64,000 nucleotides of DNA from Kiloniellales bacterium. Its GTDB lineage: Bacteria > Pseudomonadota > Alphaproteobacteria > Kiloniellales > JAKSBE01. Made by a program: the position numbers and the translations under genes. The DNA lies in the NCBI GenBank assembly GCA_030066685.1, contig JASJBF010000003.1, positions 46,576 to 110,575 on the forward strand, given 5' to 3'. Shown one piece after another: positions 1 through 10,272 of the stretch (within the stretch, counting starts at the first letter, position 1; the number at the start of each line of letters is the position of its first letter). The notes under the pieces were generated by a model. The model searched no databases and was not told where the DNA came from. It saw nothing but the letters and a program-made list of their open reading frames with translations.

Positions 1-1
1 C

Positions 2-157
2 GTGAGCGTCCCGAGCTTTACCGTCGGCACCACCGATCCGGTGATGTTCCAGGCCAGCATCGTCAACTCGAGGCGGACCGCCCGCCTTTGGCTGACCATC
101 ACCGACGTGGCCGGCAACAGGACCATCTGCTCGAAGACCGTCCGCCGAAGCCGGTGA
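2..157 (+). CDS. C-terminal fragment of a hypothetical, probably exported protein
   Basis: The frame is open from the window edge and stops with TGA at 155-157, leaving the last 51 residues. The fragment is rich in alternating hydrophobic/Thr/Val residues and contains LWLTITDVAGNRT, which resembles the last strand of a bacterial Ig-like or other beta-sandwich domain, followed by a short basic tail (KTVRRSR). The real start lies outside the window. The family cannot be named from this piece. It converges on glnK, with a strong GC hairpin between the two stops. Confidence 0.45.
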   Translation: MSVPSFTVGTTDPVMFQASIVNSRRTARLWLTITDVAGNRTICSKTVRRSR

Positions 158-164
158 GGGAACC

Positions 165-200
165 GCGGGGGCCGGGGGCACTCTCCGGCCCCGGCCCCGC
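165..200. terminator. GC-rich hairpin between convergent genes
   Basis: A run starting GCGGGGGCCGGGG pairs with GGCCCCGGCCCCGC around a short ACTCTCC loop, giving a very stable stem between the convergent stops at 157 and 206. There is no T-tract, so it is a terminator by position and stability only. Confidence 0.45.
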
Positions 201-205
201 CAGCG

Positions 206-544
206 TCAAAGCGCCGCGTCGTCGCGGTCGCGGGTCCGAATCCTGACGACCTGGCCGAGGTCGGTGACAAAGATCTTGCCGTCGCCGACCTTGCCGGTCT
301 CAGCCGCCTCGCAGATGGCATCCAAGGCGCGCTCGACCATCTCGTCGGTGACCGCGACCTCAATCTTCACCTTGGGCACGAAATTGATGGTGTACTCGGC
401 ACCGCGGTAGATCTCGGTGTGGCCTTTCTGGCGTCCGTAGCCCTTGACGTCGCTTGCGGTCAGCCCGTGAACGTCCAGCGCGGTCAGGGCCTCGCGCACG
501 GCCTCCAGACGGTGCGGCCGGATTACGGCCATGATGAACTTCAT
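206..544 (-). CDS. glnK: Nitrogen regulatory protein P-II (GlnK/GlnB family)
   Basis: A 112-residue protein, the standard PII length. It begins MKFIMAVIRP and carries the T-loop with the uridylylation tyrosine at position 51 (RGAEYTINF), the B-loop region (TGKVGDGKIFV) and the usual C-terminal VVRIRTR. PII proteins sense ATP/ADP and 2-oxoglutarate and gate the AmtB channel. The frame is open well upstream, but the ATG at 544 gives the canonical N-terminus. It lies 26 bp downstream of amtB on the same strand, so it is probably co-transcribed and acts on that transporter. Here amtB comes first, the reverse of the common glnK-amtB order. Confidence 0.93.
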   Translation of the reverse strand: MKFIMAVIRPHRLEAVREALTALDVHGLTASDVKGYGRQKGHTEIYRGAEYTINFVPKVKIEVAVTDEMVERALDAICEAAETGKVGDGKIFVTDLGQVVRIRTRDRDDAAL

Positions 545-570
545 CGCTCTTCTCCTCGTTCCGCGCCGGC

Positions 571-1884
571 TTAGAGCTCGTAGCCGCTCTCGCCGTGGGC
601 GACGATGTCTAGGCCCTCCAGCTCGTCCTGGTCGCTGACCCGCAGCGGCGTGACTGCGGCGACGAGCTTCAGGATGACGAAGCTGGCGACCGCCGACCAG
701 AGGGCCACCGCGACCACGCCCAGCAGCTGCACGCCGAACTGCCCGGTCGCGGAGACGCCGTCGGCCAGGCCCAGGCCGCCGAAGGCCTCGGTCGCCAGGA
801 AGGCGGCGAGCAGGGTGCCGAGCGCGCCGCCGATGCCGTGCACGGCGAAGACGTCGAGGGAATCGTCGATCCTGAGCTTCATCTTGATGAAGGTGACGAA
901 CCACTGGCAGATGAGCCCCGAGAGGACGCCGATGATCAGCGCGCCTAAGGGTCCGACGAAGCCGGAGGCCGGGGTGATCGAGGCCAGGCCCGCGACCATG
1001 CCGGTGACGATACCGATCAGGCTGGGCTTGCCGTACTTGACCCACTCGGTGGCGGCCCAGGTCAGAGAGGCGACTGCGGCGGAGATGTGGGTCACCGCCA
1101 TGGCCATGCCGGCGTTGCCGTCGGCGGCCAGGGCCGAGCCGGCATTGAAGCCGAACCAGCCGACCCAGAGCATGGCCGCGCCGACCATGGTCAGGCCCGG
1201 GCTGTGCGGCGGCTTCATCTCACCGGGGAAGCCGCGCCGGCCGCCCAGCATCTTGGCGAAGACCAGGGCCGAGACACCGGCGGTGACGTGGACCACGATG
1301 CCGCCGGCGAAGTCCATCACCCCGAGGTCGGCGAGCCAGCCGCCGCCCCAGACCCAGTGCGCCGTCGGGGCGTAGACCAGGATCAACCAGGCCGCGCTGA
1401 AGAGGCAGACCGCCGGGAAGGTGACCCGTTCCGGGTAGGCACCGACGATCAATGCCGGGGTGATGATCGCAAAGGTCATCTGGAACATGAAGAACACGGT
1501 CTCGGGGATCGTGCCCGAGAGGCTGTTGGTTCCGACCCCGGCCAGCATGGCCTTGCCCAGGCCGCCGATGATCGCATTGGCCGCGCCGCCGTCGTCGAAG
1601 GCCAGGCTGTAGACGACCAAGAGCCAGAGCACCGAGGCCAGGCAGCAGACCGTGAAGCAGTGCATCAGCACCGAGAGCACGTTCCGCGCGTGCACCAGCC
1701 CGGCGTAGAACAGGGCCAGGCCGGGCAAGGTCATGAAGAGCACCAGGGCGGTCGCGGTCAGGATCCAGGCGGTGTCGCCGCCGCTGAGACCGCCGTCCTG
1801 GGCCCAGGCGGCGCTGCCGCCGCCGAGGCTGCTGGCAAGAACGAAGAACGCCGCGATCGCGCGGCGCGAGCCAGGTTGTCGCAT
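571..1884 (-). CDS. amtB: Ammonium transporter (Amt/AmtB family)
   Basis: A 437-residue inner-membrane channel for ammonium/ammonia with an N-terminal signal peptide (AAFFVLASSLGGGSAAWA) and about eleven membrane segments. Family landmarks are visible: MFQMTFAIITPALI, HWVWGGGWL, both pore histidines (VVHVTAG and AVHGIGG), and a C-terminal cytoplasmic tail (VSDQDELEGLDI) of the type that contacts PII. A GGGGGAGG ribosome site precedes the ATG. It is first in a two-gene unit with glnK, implying nitrogen-controlled expression and PII gating. Confidence 0.95.
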   Translation of the reverse strand: MRQPGSRRAIAAFFVLASSLGGGSAAWAQDGGLSGGDTAWILTATALVLFMTLPGLALFYAGLVHARNVLSVLMHCFTVCCLASVLWLLVVYSLAFDDGGAANAIIGGLGKAMLAGVGTNSLSGTIPETVFFMFQMTFAIITPALIVGAYPERVTFPAVCLFSAAWLILVYAPTAHWVWGGGWLADLGVMDFAGGIVVHVTAGVSALVFAKMLGGRRGFPGEMKPPHSPGLTMVGAAMLWVGWFGFNAGSALAADGNAGMAMAVTHISAAVASLTWAATEWVKYGKPSLIGIVTGMVAGLASITPASGFVGPLGALIIGVLSGLICQWFVTFIKMKLRIDDSLDVFAVHGIGGALGTLLAAFLATEAFGGLGLADGVSATGQFGVQLLGVVAVALWSAVASFVILKLVAAVTPLRVSDQDELEGLDIVAHGESGYEL

Positions 1885-1982
1885 CGAGTCGCCTCCCCCT
1901 CTGTCGGCCGCCCTTTGCTTTATTGGGACCGGGACGGCTCTTGATTCTTGAGCGAAGGGTATTCCACGGCGCGGCCCGAGTC

Positions 1983-1998
1983 TGCAAGGGGCGAGGCA
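1983..1998 (-). promoter_or_regulatory. Weak sigma-54-like element upstream of amtB
   Basis: On the minus strand this reads TGCCTCG-CCCC-TTGCA. The -12 part matches TTGCA fully and the spacing to the -24 part is right, but the -24 part has TGCC instead of the near-invariant TGGC. It lies about 100 bp upstream of the amtB start, a sensible place for an NtrC/sigma-54 promoter, but the broken GG keeps confidence low. Confidence 0.25.
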
Positions 1999-2047
1999 AG
2001 ACGCGTCTCGAGGTCCCCTTGAGCCGGGATTGCGCTAAGCTGCCGAC

Positions 2048-4565
<2,518 letters not shown>

Positions 4566-4577
4566 GAAAAATAGAGG

Positions 4578-5216
4578 CTAGCCGCCTGAAAGCAATTCCC
4601 GTATTGGCCGGAAAGTGCGGCGGTGGGCCGGGGTCACGCCCAGGCTGGCCAGCGCCGCTTGGTGCTCGGCGGTGCCGTAGCCCCGGTTGCGCTCCCAGCC
4701 GTAGCCGGGGAAGCGCCGGGCCAGGGCCGCCATCTCGCGGTCGCGGGTGACCTTGGCGACGATCGAGGCGGCGGCGATCGACAGGCTGCGGCCGTCGCCC
4801 TTGACCACGGCCTCGGCCGGGCAGGCGAGCGCGGGCAGGCGGTTGCCGTCGACCAGGGCCGCCGCCGGCGCCGGCGTCAGCGCCGCGAGCGCCCGGGCCA
4901 TGGCGGCCATGGTCGCCGCCAAGATGTTCAGCCGGTCGATCTCCTCGACCTCGGCCTGGCCGCGGCCGATCCAGACCTTTCCCAGCTCAGCCTCGGCCTC
5001 CAGTGCGTCGTGGATCGCCTCGCGCTCGGCCGGCTTCAGGGCCTTGGAGTCGTCCAGCCGTGCGAGCAGCGCCGGCGGCAGGGCGTCGCGGTCCAAGACT
5101 ACCGCCGCGGCCACCACCGGACCGGCCCAGGGCCCGCGGCCGGCCTCGTCGATGCCGGCGACGCGGCCGCCGTGCAGGGCGCCGAGGCGGGACTCCAGGG
5201 CGTAGTCGGGCATCAC
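4578..5216 (-). CDS. rnhB: Ribonuclease HII
   Basis: A 212-residue enzyme that removes ribonucleotides and RNA primers from RNA-DNA hybrids. Catalytic motifs are visible: GIDEAGRGPWAGPV (Asp23, Glu24), DDSKAL, LVDGNRLP with the third acidic residue, and SIAAASIVAKVTRD. The length is normal. The start ATG overlaps the stop of the upstream antiporter (ATGA), so the two are translationally coupled. ccrM follows. Confidence 0.95.
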   Translation of the reverse strand: MMPDYALESRLGALHGGRVAGIDEAGRGPWAGPVVAAAVVLDRDALPPALLARLDDSKALKPAEREAIHDALEAEAELGKVWIGRGQAEVEEIDRLNILAATMAAMARALAALTPAPAAALVDGNRLPALACPAEAVVKGDGRSLSIAAASIVAKVTRDREMAALARRFPGYGWERNRGYGTAEHQAALASLGVTPAHRRTFRPIRELLSGG

Positions 5217-6643
5217 TCGGGCTTGCGCTCCGGCTTGGCGAGGGCGGGGACCGCCTCGCCGCCCTCCGCCGCCACCTGCCGCAGGGCGGCCTCCGGCGGC
5301 GCCTTTCGCTTGCGCCGGATCCAGTTGCCGGCGGCGGTCCAGATCGCGGCCAGACTGTTCTCCGCCTGGAGCGCCGACTTGATGACCAGGCGCAGCTCCG
5401 AGCCGAGGGTCAGGCGCAGGATCTCCTTGCCCGAGGTGACCCGCAGCAGGGCGATGCGGTTGAGGCGCCGGGCCAGGGTCAGCCAGAAGGGCGCGGTGAC
5501 CAGGGACAGGGCGGTGATCGAGACCAGGAAGCGGTGGTTCTCCCAGGAGATCGCGCCGACGCTGAGCCCGAGGGCGGCGAGGATGAAGGAGAACTCGCCC
5601 ATTTGGGCCAGCAAGACGCCGGAGAGGTAGGCGCGGTGCCAGGGCTCGCCCAGGGCCCGCAGCAGGCCGATGTTGAGCGCGGTCTTCAGGACGGCGACGA
5701 AGACGATGATGACCAGGAAGGTGGTCAGGTTGTCCCAGACGAAGCGCAGGTCGATCAGCAGGCCGATCGACAGGAAGAAGACCATAAGAAGGATGGCCTG
5801 GATCGGCTGGCTGTGGCGCAGCATGCCCTTGCGGGCGGTTGAGTTGCCGATCACCAGGCCGGCCAGGAAGGCCCCGTAGGCCGCCGACAGGCCGAGCAGG
5901 CCGGAGATCGTCGAGGCGCCGAAGCAGAAGGCGAGGCCGGCCAGCGGCGTCAGGTCGGCGCTCTTGCCGACCAGCCGGGTGAAGGGCAGCTGGATGCGCT
6001 TGCGCCGGCTCAGGTAGAAGATCAGCAGCGCCAAGAAGCCGACAGAAAGGCCAACCTTGAGGACCGCCTCGACGGCCGGCGCGTCGCTGGAACCGAAGGA
6101 GCCGACGATCAGCATCATCGGCACCACCGCGAGGTCCTGGGCGATCAGCACGCCGACGGTGATCTGGCCAACCCGGGTCCTGAGCTCGCCGATGTCCTCC
6201 AGCATCTTGATCGCGACCGCGGTCGAGGACAGCGCCACCGCGAAGCCGAGCAGGATGGTCAGCTGCGCGCTCCAGCCGGTCGCCGCCGAGAGCGCGGTCA
6301 TGGCCATCAGGCCGACGACGATCTGCAGCAGGGTCGTGGTCAGGGCGATCTTCCAGACCTCGCGGAAGCCGCGCAGCGAGAGCTCCATGCCGATCAGGAA
6401 GAGCAGCATCAGGACGCCGAGCTCGGCGAAGAGCGCGATGGTCTCACGGTTGTCGACCAGGGCGAAACCGCTGGGGCCGAGGATGGCGCCAGCCAGGATG
6501 TAGCCGACCAGGGCCGGCTGCCGCAGACGCAGCATCAGCAGCCCGCAGCCCAGCGCCGCCAGCACCACCACCGCGATGTTGGTCAGCTGGTAGTGATGCT
6601 GGATCTGCTCCTGAATGTCCTGGATCGCGCCGAGGCCGTCCAT
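5213..6643 (-). CDS. Kef-type cation:proton antiporter (CPA2 family, no RCK domain)
   Basis: A 475-residue membrane protein with about 12 hydrophobic segments. Landmarks are LRQPALVGYILAGAILGPSG, LFLIGMELSLRGF and LSSTAVAIKMLEDIGE, all characteristic of the Na+/H+ exchanger fold of KefB/YbaL proteins. The C-terminus ends in a short charged tail and lacks the nucleotide-binding TrkA-N domain of full Kef proteins. The start at 6643 is preferred because AAGG precedes it and residue MDGLGAIQ opens the family homology; the frame is open for 37 codons further upstream. It overlaps rnhB by 4 bp. Confidence 0.88.
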   Translation of the reverse strand: MDGLGAIQDIQEQIQHHYQLTNIAVVVLAALGCGLLMLRLRQPALVGYILAGAILGPSGFALVDNRETIALFAELGVLMLLFLIGMELSLRGFREVWKIALTTTLLQIVVGLMAMTALSAATGWSAQLTILLGFAVALSSTAVAIKMLEDIGELRTRVGQITVGVLIAQDLAVVPMMLIVGSFGSSDAPAVEAVLKVGLSVGFLALLIFYLSRRKRIQLPFTRLVGKSADLTPLAGLAFCFGASTISGLLGLSAAYGAFLAGLVIGNSTARKGMLRHSQPIQAILLMVFFLSIGLLIDLRFVWDNLTTFLVIIVFVAVLKTALNIGLLRALGEPWHRAYLSGVLLAQMGEFSFILAALGLSVGAISWENHRFLVSITALSLVTAPFWLTLARRLNRIALLRVTSGKEILRLTLGSELRLVIKSALQAENSLAAIWTAAGNWIRRKRKAPPEAALRQVAAEGGEAVPALAKPERKPE

Positions 6644-6830
6644 GGCGGTTACCTTAGCACGGGAGGCGTGAAGGGACCGTCGATCCCCGCTCCCAAGAGT
6701 GTCGTGATTCGCCAGTCTCCACAAGGAATGTGGCGGCGCGGTGGCGGAAGTCACAGCGGGCTTGGAACTGCGACGATCCGCTCATACAAGCCACCTGACG
6801 TCCTGTTTCGCGATGCTGCAAACCCCCCGG

Positions 6831-6921
6831 CTGTCATGCCCGGGCTTGACCCGGGCATCCATGGTGCCGCATGGCGCCCGCCCTCAAACATGGATCACCG
6901 GGTCAAGCCCGGTGATGACAG
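6831..6921. repeat. Two-hairpin palindromic repeat, copy A
   Basis: A 91-bp element beginning CTGTCAT and ending ATGACAG. The left arm holds the hairpin GCCCGGGCTTGACCCGGGC and the right arm CACCGGGTCAAGCCCGGTG; the two arms are also imperfect inverted repeats of each other. Copy B (7258-7348) has the same length, an identical first 34 bp and one mismatch in the last 33 bp, while the central 24 bp differ. This arm-conserved, loop-variable pattern is like REP doublets. It ends 12 bp from the stop of the GIY-YIG gene. Confidence 0.9.
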
Positions 6922-6933
6922 GGGAAGGGTGGC

Positions 6934-7221
6934 CTAGATCGCAATCTCCGGATACAGATCGCGCCAAGTTGGGTTGTCTTTCTCGATCAGGTCGATCTTC
7001 CAGGCCCGCGGCCAGCTCTTGATTGCCTTCTCTCGCCGAATGGCTTGTCTGACGTCCTGGAAGACCTCGAAGTGCACCAGGAGTCTGACGCCGTACCTGC
7101 GCGCGAAGCGGCTGCCTATGCCTTCCCTGTGCTCGTAGCCGCGCCGTATTAGGTTGTTCGTCACGCCGGTGTAGAGCGTGCCGTTGCGACGGCTGGCCAG
7201 GATGTAGACGTAGTAGGGCAT
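6934..7221 (-). CDS. Small GIY-YIG nuclease-domain protein (UPF0213/YhbQ-like)
   Basis: A 95-residue single-domain protein. The family signature is complete: YVYIL (GIY strand), LYTGVTNNLIRR (YIG strand and the catalytic Arg helix), HREG, and the conserved Glu in RREKAIKSWPRAWK. GIY-YIG domains cut DNA, but the role of stand-alone small members is poorly defined. The gene is tightly bracketed by two direct copies of a 91-bp palindromic repeat, 12 bp after its stop and 36 bp before its start, so the whole 518-bp block may be a mobile or co-mobilised unit. Confidence 0.9.
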   Translation of the reverse strand: MPYYVYILASRRNGTLYTGVTNNLIRRGYEHREGIGSRFARRYGVRLLVHFEVFQDVRQAIRREKAIKSWPRAWKIDLIEKDNPTWRDLYPEIAI

Positions 7222-7257
7222 ATCCGACTTTGTTTTCCCTCTCCTGCCAGCCCCCAG

Positions 7258-7348
7258 CTGTCATGCCCGGGCTTGACCCGGGCATCCATGGATCCGCTTG
7301 TTCTCCCGCCTCGACCATGGATCACCGGGTCGAGCCCGGTGATGACAG
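7258..7348. repeat. Two-hairpin palindromic repeat, copy B
   Basis: A 91-bp direct copy of the element at 6831-6921 in the same orientation, with CTGTCAT/ATGACAG ends and the same two CCCGGG-type hairpin arms; only the central linker and one arm base differ. It lies between the GIY-YIG start and the stop of the radical SAM gene. Confidence 0.9.
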
Positions 7349-7373
7349 CGGAGAAGCGGCGCCGTTTAGCGCG

Positions 7374-8477
7374 TCAGAACAGCGTCAGCTGGGCGCTCTT
7401 GGGCTGCGGGCGGAGGAACTGGCTGCTGTCGAGACGCCAGTCCTCGCGCTGATGATCGAGGCCGAGGCGCTTGGCGGCGAGGTCGAAGCGGCGGGCCAGC
7501 AGCTCGGCCTCGACGCCCTTGCCGCGCATGCGCTCGCCCCATCGGGATTCGTAGAGCCGGCCGCCGCGGGCCGCGCGCAATTGGTTGAGCACCCGCTCCT
7601 TGCGCTCGGGGAAATGCGCCTCCAGCCATTCCTCGAAGAGCTCCTTGAGCTCCAGCGGCAGGCGCAGCAGGACGTAGCCGGCGAGCTTAGCCCCGGCCGC
7701 CGCACCGGCCTCGAGGATCGCCTCCAGCTCGCTGTCGTTGAGGGCCGGGATCATCGGCGCCGCCATGACCCCGCTCGGCACCCCGGCCCCGGCGAGCTTG
7801 CGGATCGCCGCCAGGCGCTTGACCGGGGCGGGCGCGCGCGGCTCCATCACCCGGGCGAGCCCGCGCTCCAGCGTCGTCACCGAGACGCAGACCTTGGCCA
7901 GGCCGGCGGCGGCCATGGGCCCCAGGATGTCGAGGTCGCGGACCACCAGGTCGGACTTGGTGACGATGGTCACCGGGTTGCGCGCCCGCCACAGCACCTC
8001 GAGGATCTGCCGGGTCAGGGCCAGGCGCCGCTCGACCGGCTGGTAGGGATCGGTGTTGGTGCCCAGCGCGATGGGCTGCGGCTTGTAGGAGGGCTTGGCG
8101 AGCTCCTTCTCGAGCAGGGCGGCGACCTCGTGCTTGGCCATGATCCGGGTCTCGAAGTCGAGGCCCGGCGACATGCCGAGGTAGGCGTGGGTCGGGCGGG
8201 CGAAGCAGTAGACGCAGCCGTGCTCGCAGCCCCGGTAGGGGTTGACCGACTTGTCGAAGGGCACGTCGGGGGAGTCGTTGCGCGCGATCACGCTCTTGGA
8301 GCTGTCGGCCAGGACGACGGTGCGCAGCGGCGCTTCCGCCTCCGCCCCCTCCGCGCCGCCGGCCGCCGAGGCCCAGCCGTCGTCGACCGCGATCCGGCCG
8401 GTGGACTCGTAGCGGTTGTCGGGGTTGGAGACGGCGCCGCGGCCCTTCTTCGGGCGATCCGGCAGCCGCTCGTCCAT
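7374..8477 (-). CDS. PA0069-family radical SAM protein (spore photoproduct lyase-like)
   Basis: A 367-residue protein with the radical SAM cluster CEHGCVYCFARPTHAYL (CxxxCxxC), then TIVTKSDLVVRD, RLAAIRKLAGAGVPSGVMAAP and a C-terminal ASRWGERMRGKG-like region (SRWGERMRGKG). Members of this group resemble DNA-photolesion lyases, but the substrate of PA0069 proteins is not established to my knowledge. A perfect GTTC-N7-GTTC LexA-type box begins 25 bp upstream of its ATG, pointing to a DNA-damage role. Confidence 0.9.
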   Translation of the reverse strand: MDERLPDRPKKGRGAVSNPDNRYESTGRIAVDDGWASAAGGAEGAEAEAPLRTVVLADSSKSVIARNDSPDVPFDKSVNPYRGCEHGCVYCFARPTHAYLGMSPGLDFETRIMAKHEVAALLEKELAKPSYKPQPIALGTNTDPYQPVERRLALTRQILEVLWRARNPVTIVTKSDLVVRDLDILGPMAAAGLAKVCVSVTTLERGLARVMEPRAPAPVKRLAAIRKLAGAGVPSGVMAAPMIPALNDSELEAILEAGAAAGAKLAGYVLLRLPLELKELFEEWLEAHFPERKERVLNQLRAARGGRLYESRWGERMRGKGVEAELLARRFDLAAKRLGLDHQREDWRLDSSQFLRPQPKSAQLTLF

Positions 8478-8501
8478 GTTTCGAGGCTAGCTCAAGAAAA
8501 G

Positions 8502-8516
8502 GAACAAAACAAGAAC
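8502..8516 (-). promoter_or_regulatory. SOS (LexA) box, alphaproteobacterial type
   Basis: On the minus strand this reads GTTCTTGTTTTGTTC, an exact GTTC-N7-GTTC, the LexA operator known in alphaproteobacteria. It is 24 bp from the radical SAM ATG (8477), in a short AT-richer promoter segment, in the right orientation and distance for repression. Confidence 0.8.
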
Positions 8517-8583
8517 AATTGTCTCGGATTTCTTCGCCCGCAAGGCGCCTTGGCAGGCGGCACGCCTTTCGCCGCGAGCGAAC

Positions 8584-8991
8584 TCAGTGCCGGCGCACCT
8601 CGTAGATGGTCTGGCGGCCAAGCCGGTTGTCCAGGACCAGCCGGGACAGCGCGTCGATGGTCAGCGGCTCGGTCCGGAGCGCCGGGTCGTCCGCCCGGGC
8701 GGCCCGGACCAGCATCAGGTCGTGCGCCGCTTCGCAGAGGACCTCCAGGGCGCGAGCGATGCGCGCCCGGCCCTCGGCGCTGAAGTTCCAGGTCCCGTCC
8801 TCGCCATCAACTTCATCGCTGAGCAGATCCTGGGCCTCCGTCAGCTCGACCACAGGCGGCGAGGTCGCGGACAGCCATTCCGGCTTGGGATCCGAGACCT
8901 GCGTGCCGGCAACGTCCCTGGCCGCCTCGACCGCCTGCCGGATGGCGTTGGGATGGGCGCGTGGAAAGGTGACGGTGAAGATCAGGGTCAT
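8584..8991 (-). CDS. Hypothetical protein, 135 aa
   Basis: I do not recognise a family. The protein starts MTLIFTVTFPRAHPNAIRQ, has an acidic middle (LLSDEVDGEDGTWNF) and an Ala/Leu-rich helical second half ending IYEVRRH. There is no signal peptide or membrane segment, so it is probably cytoplasmic. The ribosome site is weak. The opposite strand is also open here, but the minus frame fits the surrounding operon direction. It lies 40 bp after the phosphotransferase gene and may be co-transcribed with it. Confidence 0.6.
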   Translation of the reverse strand: MTLIFTVTFPRAHPNAIRQAVEAARDVAGTQVSDPKPEWLSATSPPVVELTEAQDLLSDEVDGEDGTWNFSAEGRARIARALEVLCEAAHDLMLVRAARADDPALRTEPLTIDALSRLVLDNRLGRQTIYEVRRH

Positions 8992-9031
8992 GGTCCAAGG
9001 AGTGTGCCAGACCCCGGGCTTTCGCCATAAC

Positions 9032-10120
9032 CTAAATCAGCTTCTCCAGCCCCGGACGGCTCCGCCATTCGCCGCGCATGCGTTGCAGCGTGGCAGCCGA
9101 GAGGTAGTCGTCGACCCGGCCGGCGACGTGGGCGATGGTCGCGGCGTCGGTGTTCTCGGCCGACCAATCCTCGGCGTTTTCGGCGGCATGCTTATCGGCG
9201 GCGCGGTCGCGGCGGTGCAGGACCCGCCACTTCGCGCACCAGGTGATAGCGCGCAGGAAGAGCAAGCGGCGCAGCGGCACGAGCCAGGGCCCGAGCGCGG
9301 CGGCCAGATCCGGGGCGGCGATCTCCAGGTAGTGGCGGTAGAAGACCGCGACCTCGTCGATGGAAAGCTCGGCGTAGACCTCCAGGTCCCAGGTGGTCGA
9401 GGAGTAGACCGTGGCGTGGGCGAGATCGATGCCGGGCGAACCGTAGAGCGCCTTCTCCAGGTCGACGATCACCGCCTTGGCCTCGCCGTCCGGACTTCCC
9501 TCGATCAGGAAGTTGCCGGGGTGGGTGTCGGTTAGCACCAGGGTGATGGGCTGCGGCCGTCCCGCGACCTCGGCTCGGAAGCCGCGGGCCCAGGCCAGCT
9601 CGTCCTCGATCTCGGCGCGGGCCTGCGCGCTTAGGCCGGCCTCGTCGAGAAAGCGGGCCTGAGCTTCGATCTCTTGCATCGCCCCGGCCACCGGGTCGCG
9701 ATGGTCCTCCAGCGGCGGCCGCTGCTCGGGCGGCGGCAGCGGCAGGGAATGCACCCGCGCCATGCAGGCGGCCAGGGCCGGCAGGTCCCGGGGCAGGCTC
9801 GGCGGCCGGCCGGCGATCTCCTCGACCAGCAGCGCGCCCATGGGTAGCGCCGCGCTCGGCGGCAGTAGGCCGTGCAGCTTCGGCGCCTGGCCGCTGCGGC
9901 TGGCGCGCTCGAAGCAGGTGGCCTGGTAGCGCAGGTTGACCTCGGCCGAGAGGCCGAACTGGCTCTGCTTGGGCACCCGCAGCAGCAGGCCGCGCCCGGC
10001 GACGCGGATGTGGTCGTGCGCCAGGCCTTTGTCCTGCAGCGGCACGAGGTCCGCCGGCGCGACCGCGGCGAAGCCGGGCAGCCGGACCAGGGCGGCATGG
10101 AGTGCGGGCAAGTCGGCCAT
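9032..10120 (-). CDS. Aminoglycoside-phosphotransferase/choline-kinase-like protein
   Basis: A protein kinase-like fold phosphotransferase of 362 residues. It has a glycine-poor N-lobe with RGLLLRVP, the catalytic loop VLTDTHPGNFLI (the Asp and Asn of the family HGDLHPGN motif are kept, the His is replaced by Leu) and the metal site IVDLEKALYGSPGIDLAH. It probably phosphorylates a small hydroxylated metabolite; the substrate is unknown. An upstream in-frame TTG at 10138 is possible, but the ATG at 10120 (MADLPALH) gives the expected start. Confidence 0.78.
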   Translation of the reverse strand: MADLPALHAALVRLPGFAAVAPADLVPLQDKGLAHDHIRVAGRGLLLRVPKQSQFGLSAEVNLRYQATCFERASRSGQAPKLHGLLPPSAALPMGALLVEEIAGRPPSLPRDLPALAACMARVHSLPLPPPEQRPPLEDHRDPVAGAMQEIEAQARFLDEAGLSAQARAEIEDELAWARGFRAEVAGRPQPITLVLTDTHPGNFLIEGSPDGEAKAVIVDLEKALYGSPGIDLAHATVYSSTTWDLEVYAELSIDEVAVFYRHYLEIAAPDLAAALGPWLVPLRRLLFLRAITWCAKWRVLHRRDRAADKHAAENAEDWSAENTDAATIAHVAGRVDDYLSAATLQRMRGEWRSRPGLEKLI

Positions 10121-10272
10121 GGCGGCGATAAAGGGCAAAAGCCTGCGGGAGTCAATTCGTCCCGCGCCCGGCGAGGGCGGATCCCGGGCCTTTCGGTGCG
10201 CGCTGCATTTTGGGTTATAGTCCTCGGCGAAGCGGTCCCTCGAGCCCTCGGGAGGCCGCGGCAGGGGAGCGG

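Noticed and set aside
545..1045. N-terminal extension of the PII protein to 279 residues
   Set aside because: The extension is an off-frame reading of amtB; PII proteins are about 112 residues and start at the ATG at 544.
6831..7348. Composite transposon with terminal repeats
   Set aside because: No target-site duplication could be seen and there is no classical transposase; kept as a repeat-nuclease finding rather than a mobile element call.
8587..9030. A plus-strand gene opposite the 135-aa hypothetical
   Set aside because: It lacks a ribosome site and its composition is that of an antisense shadow; the minus frame fits the operon direction better.
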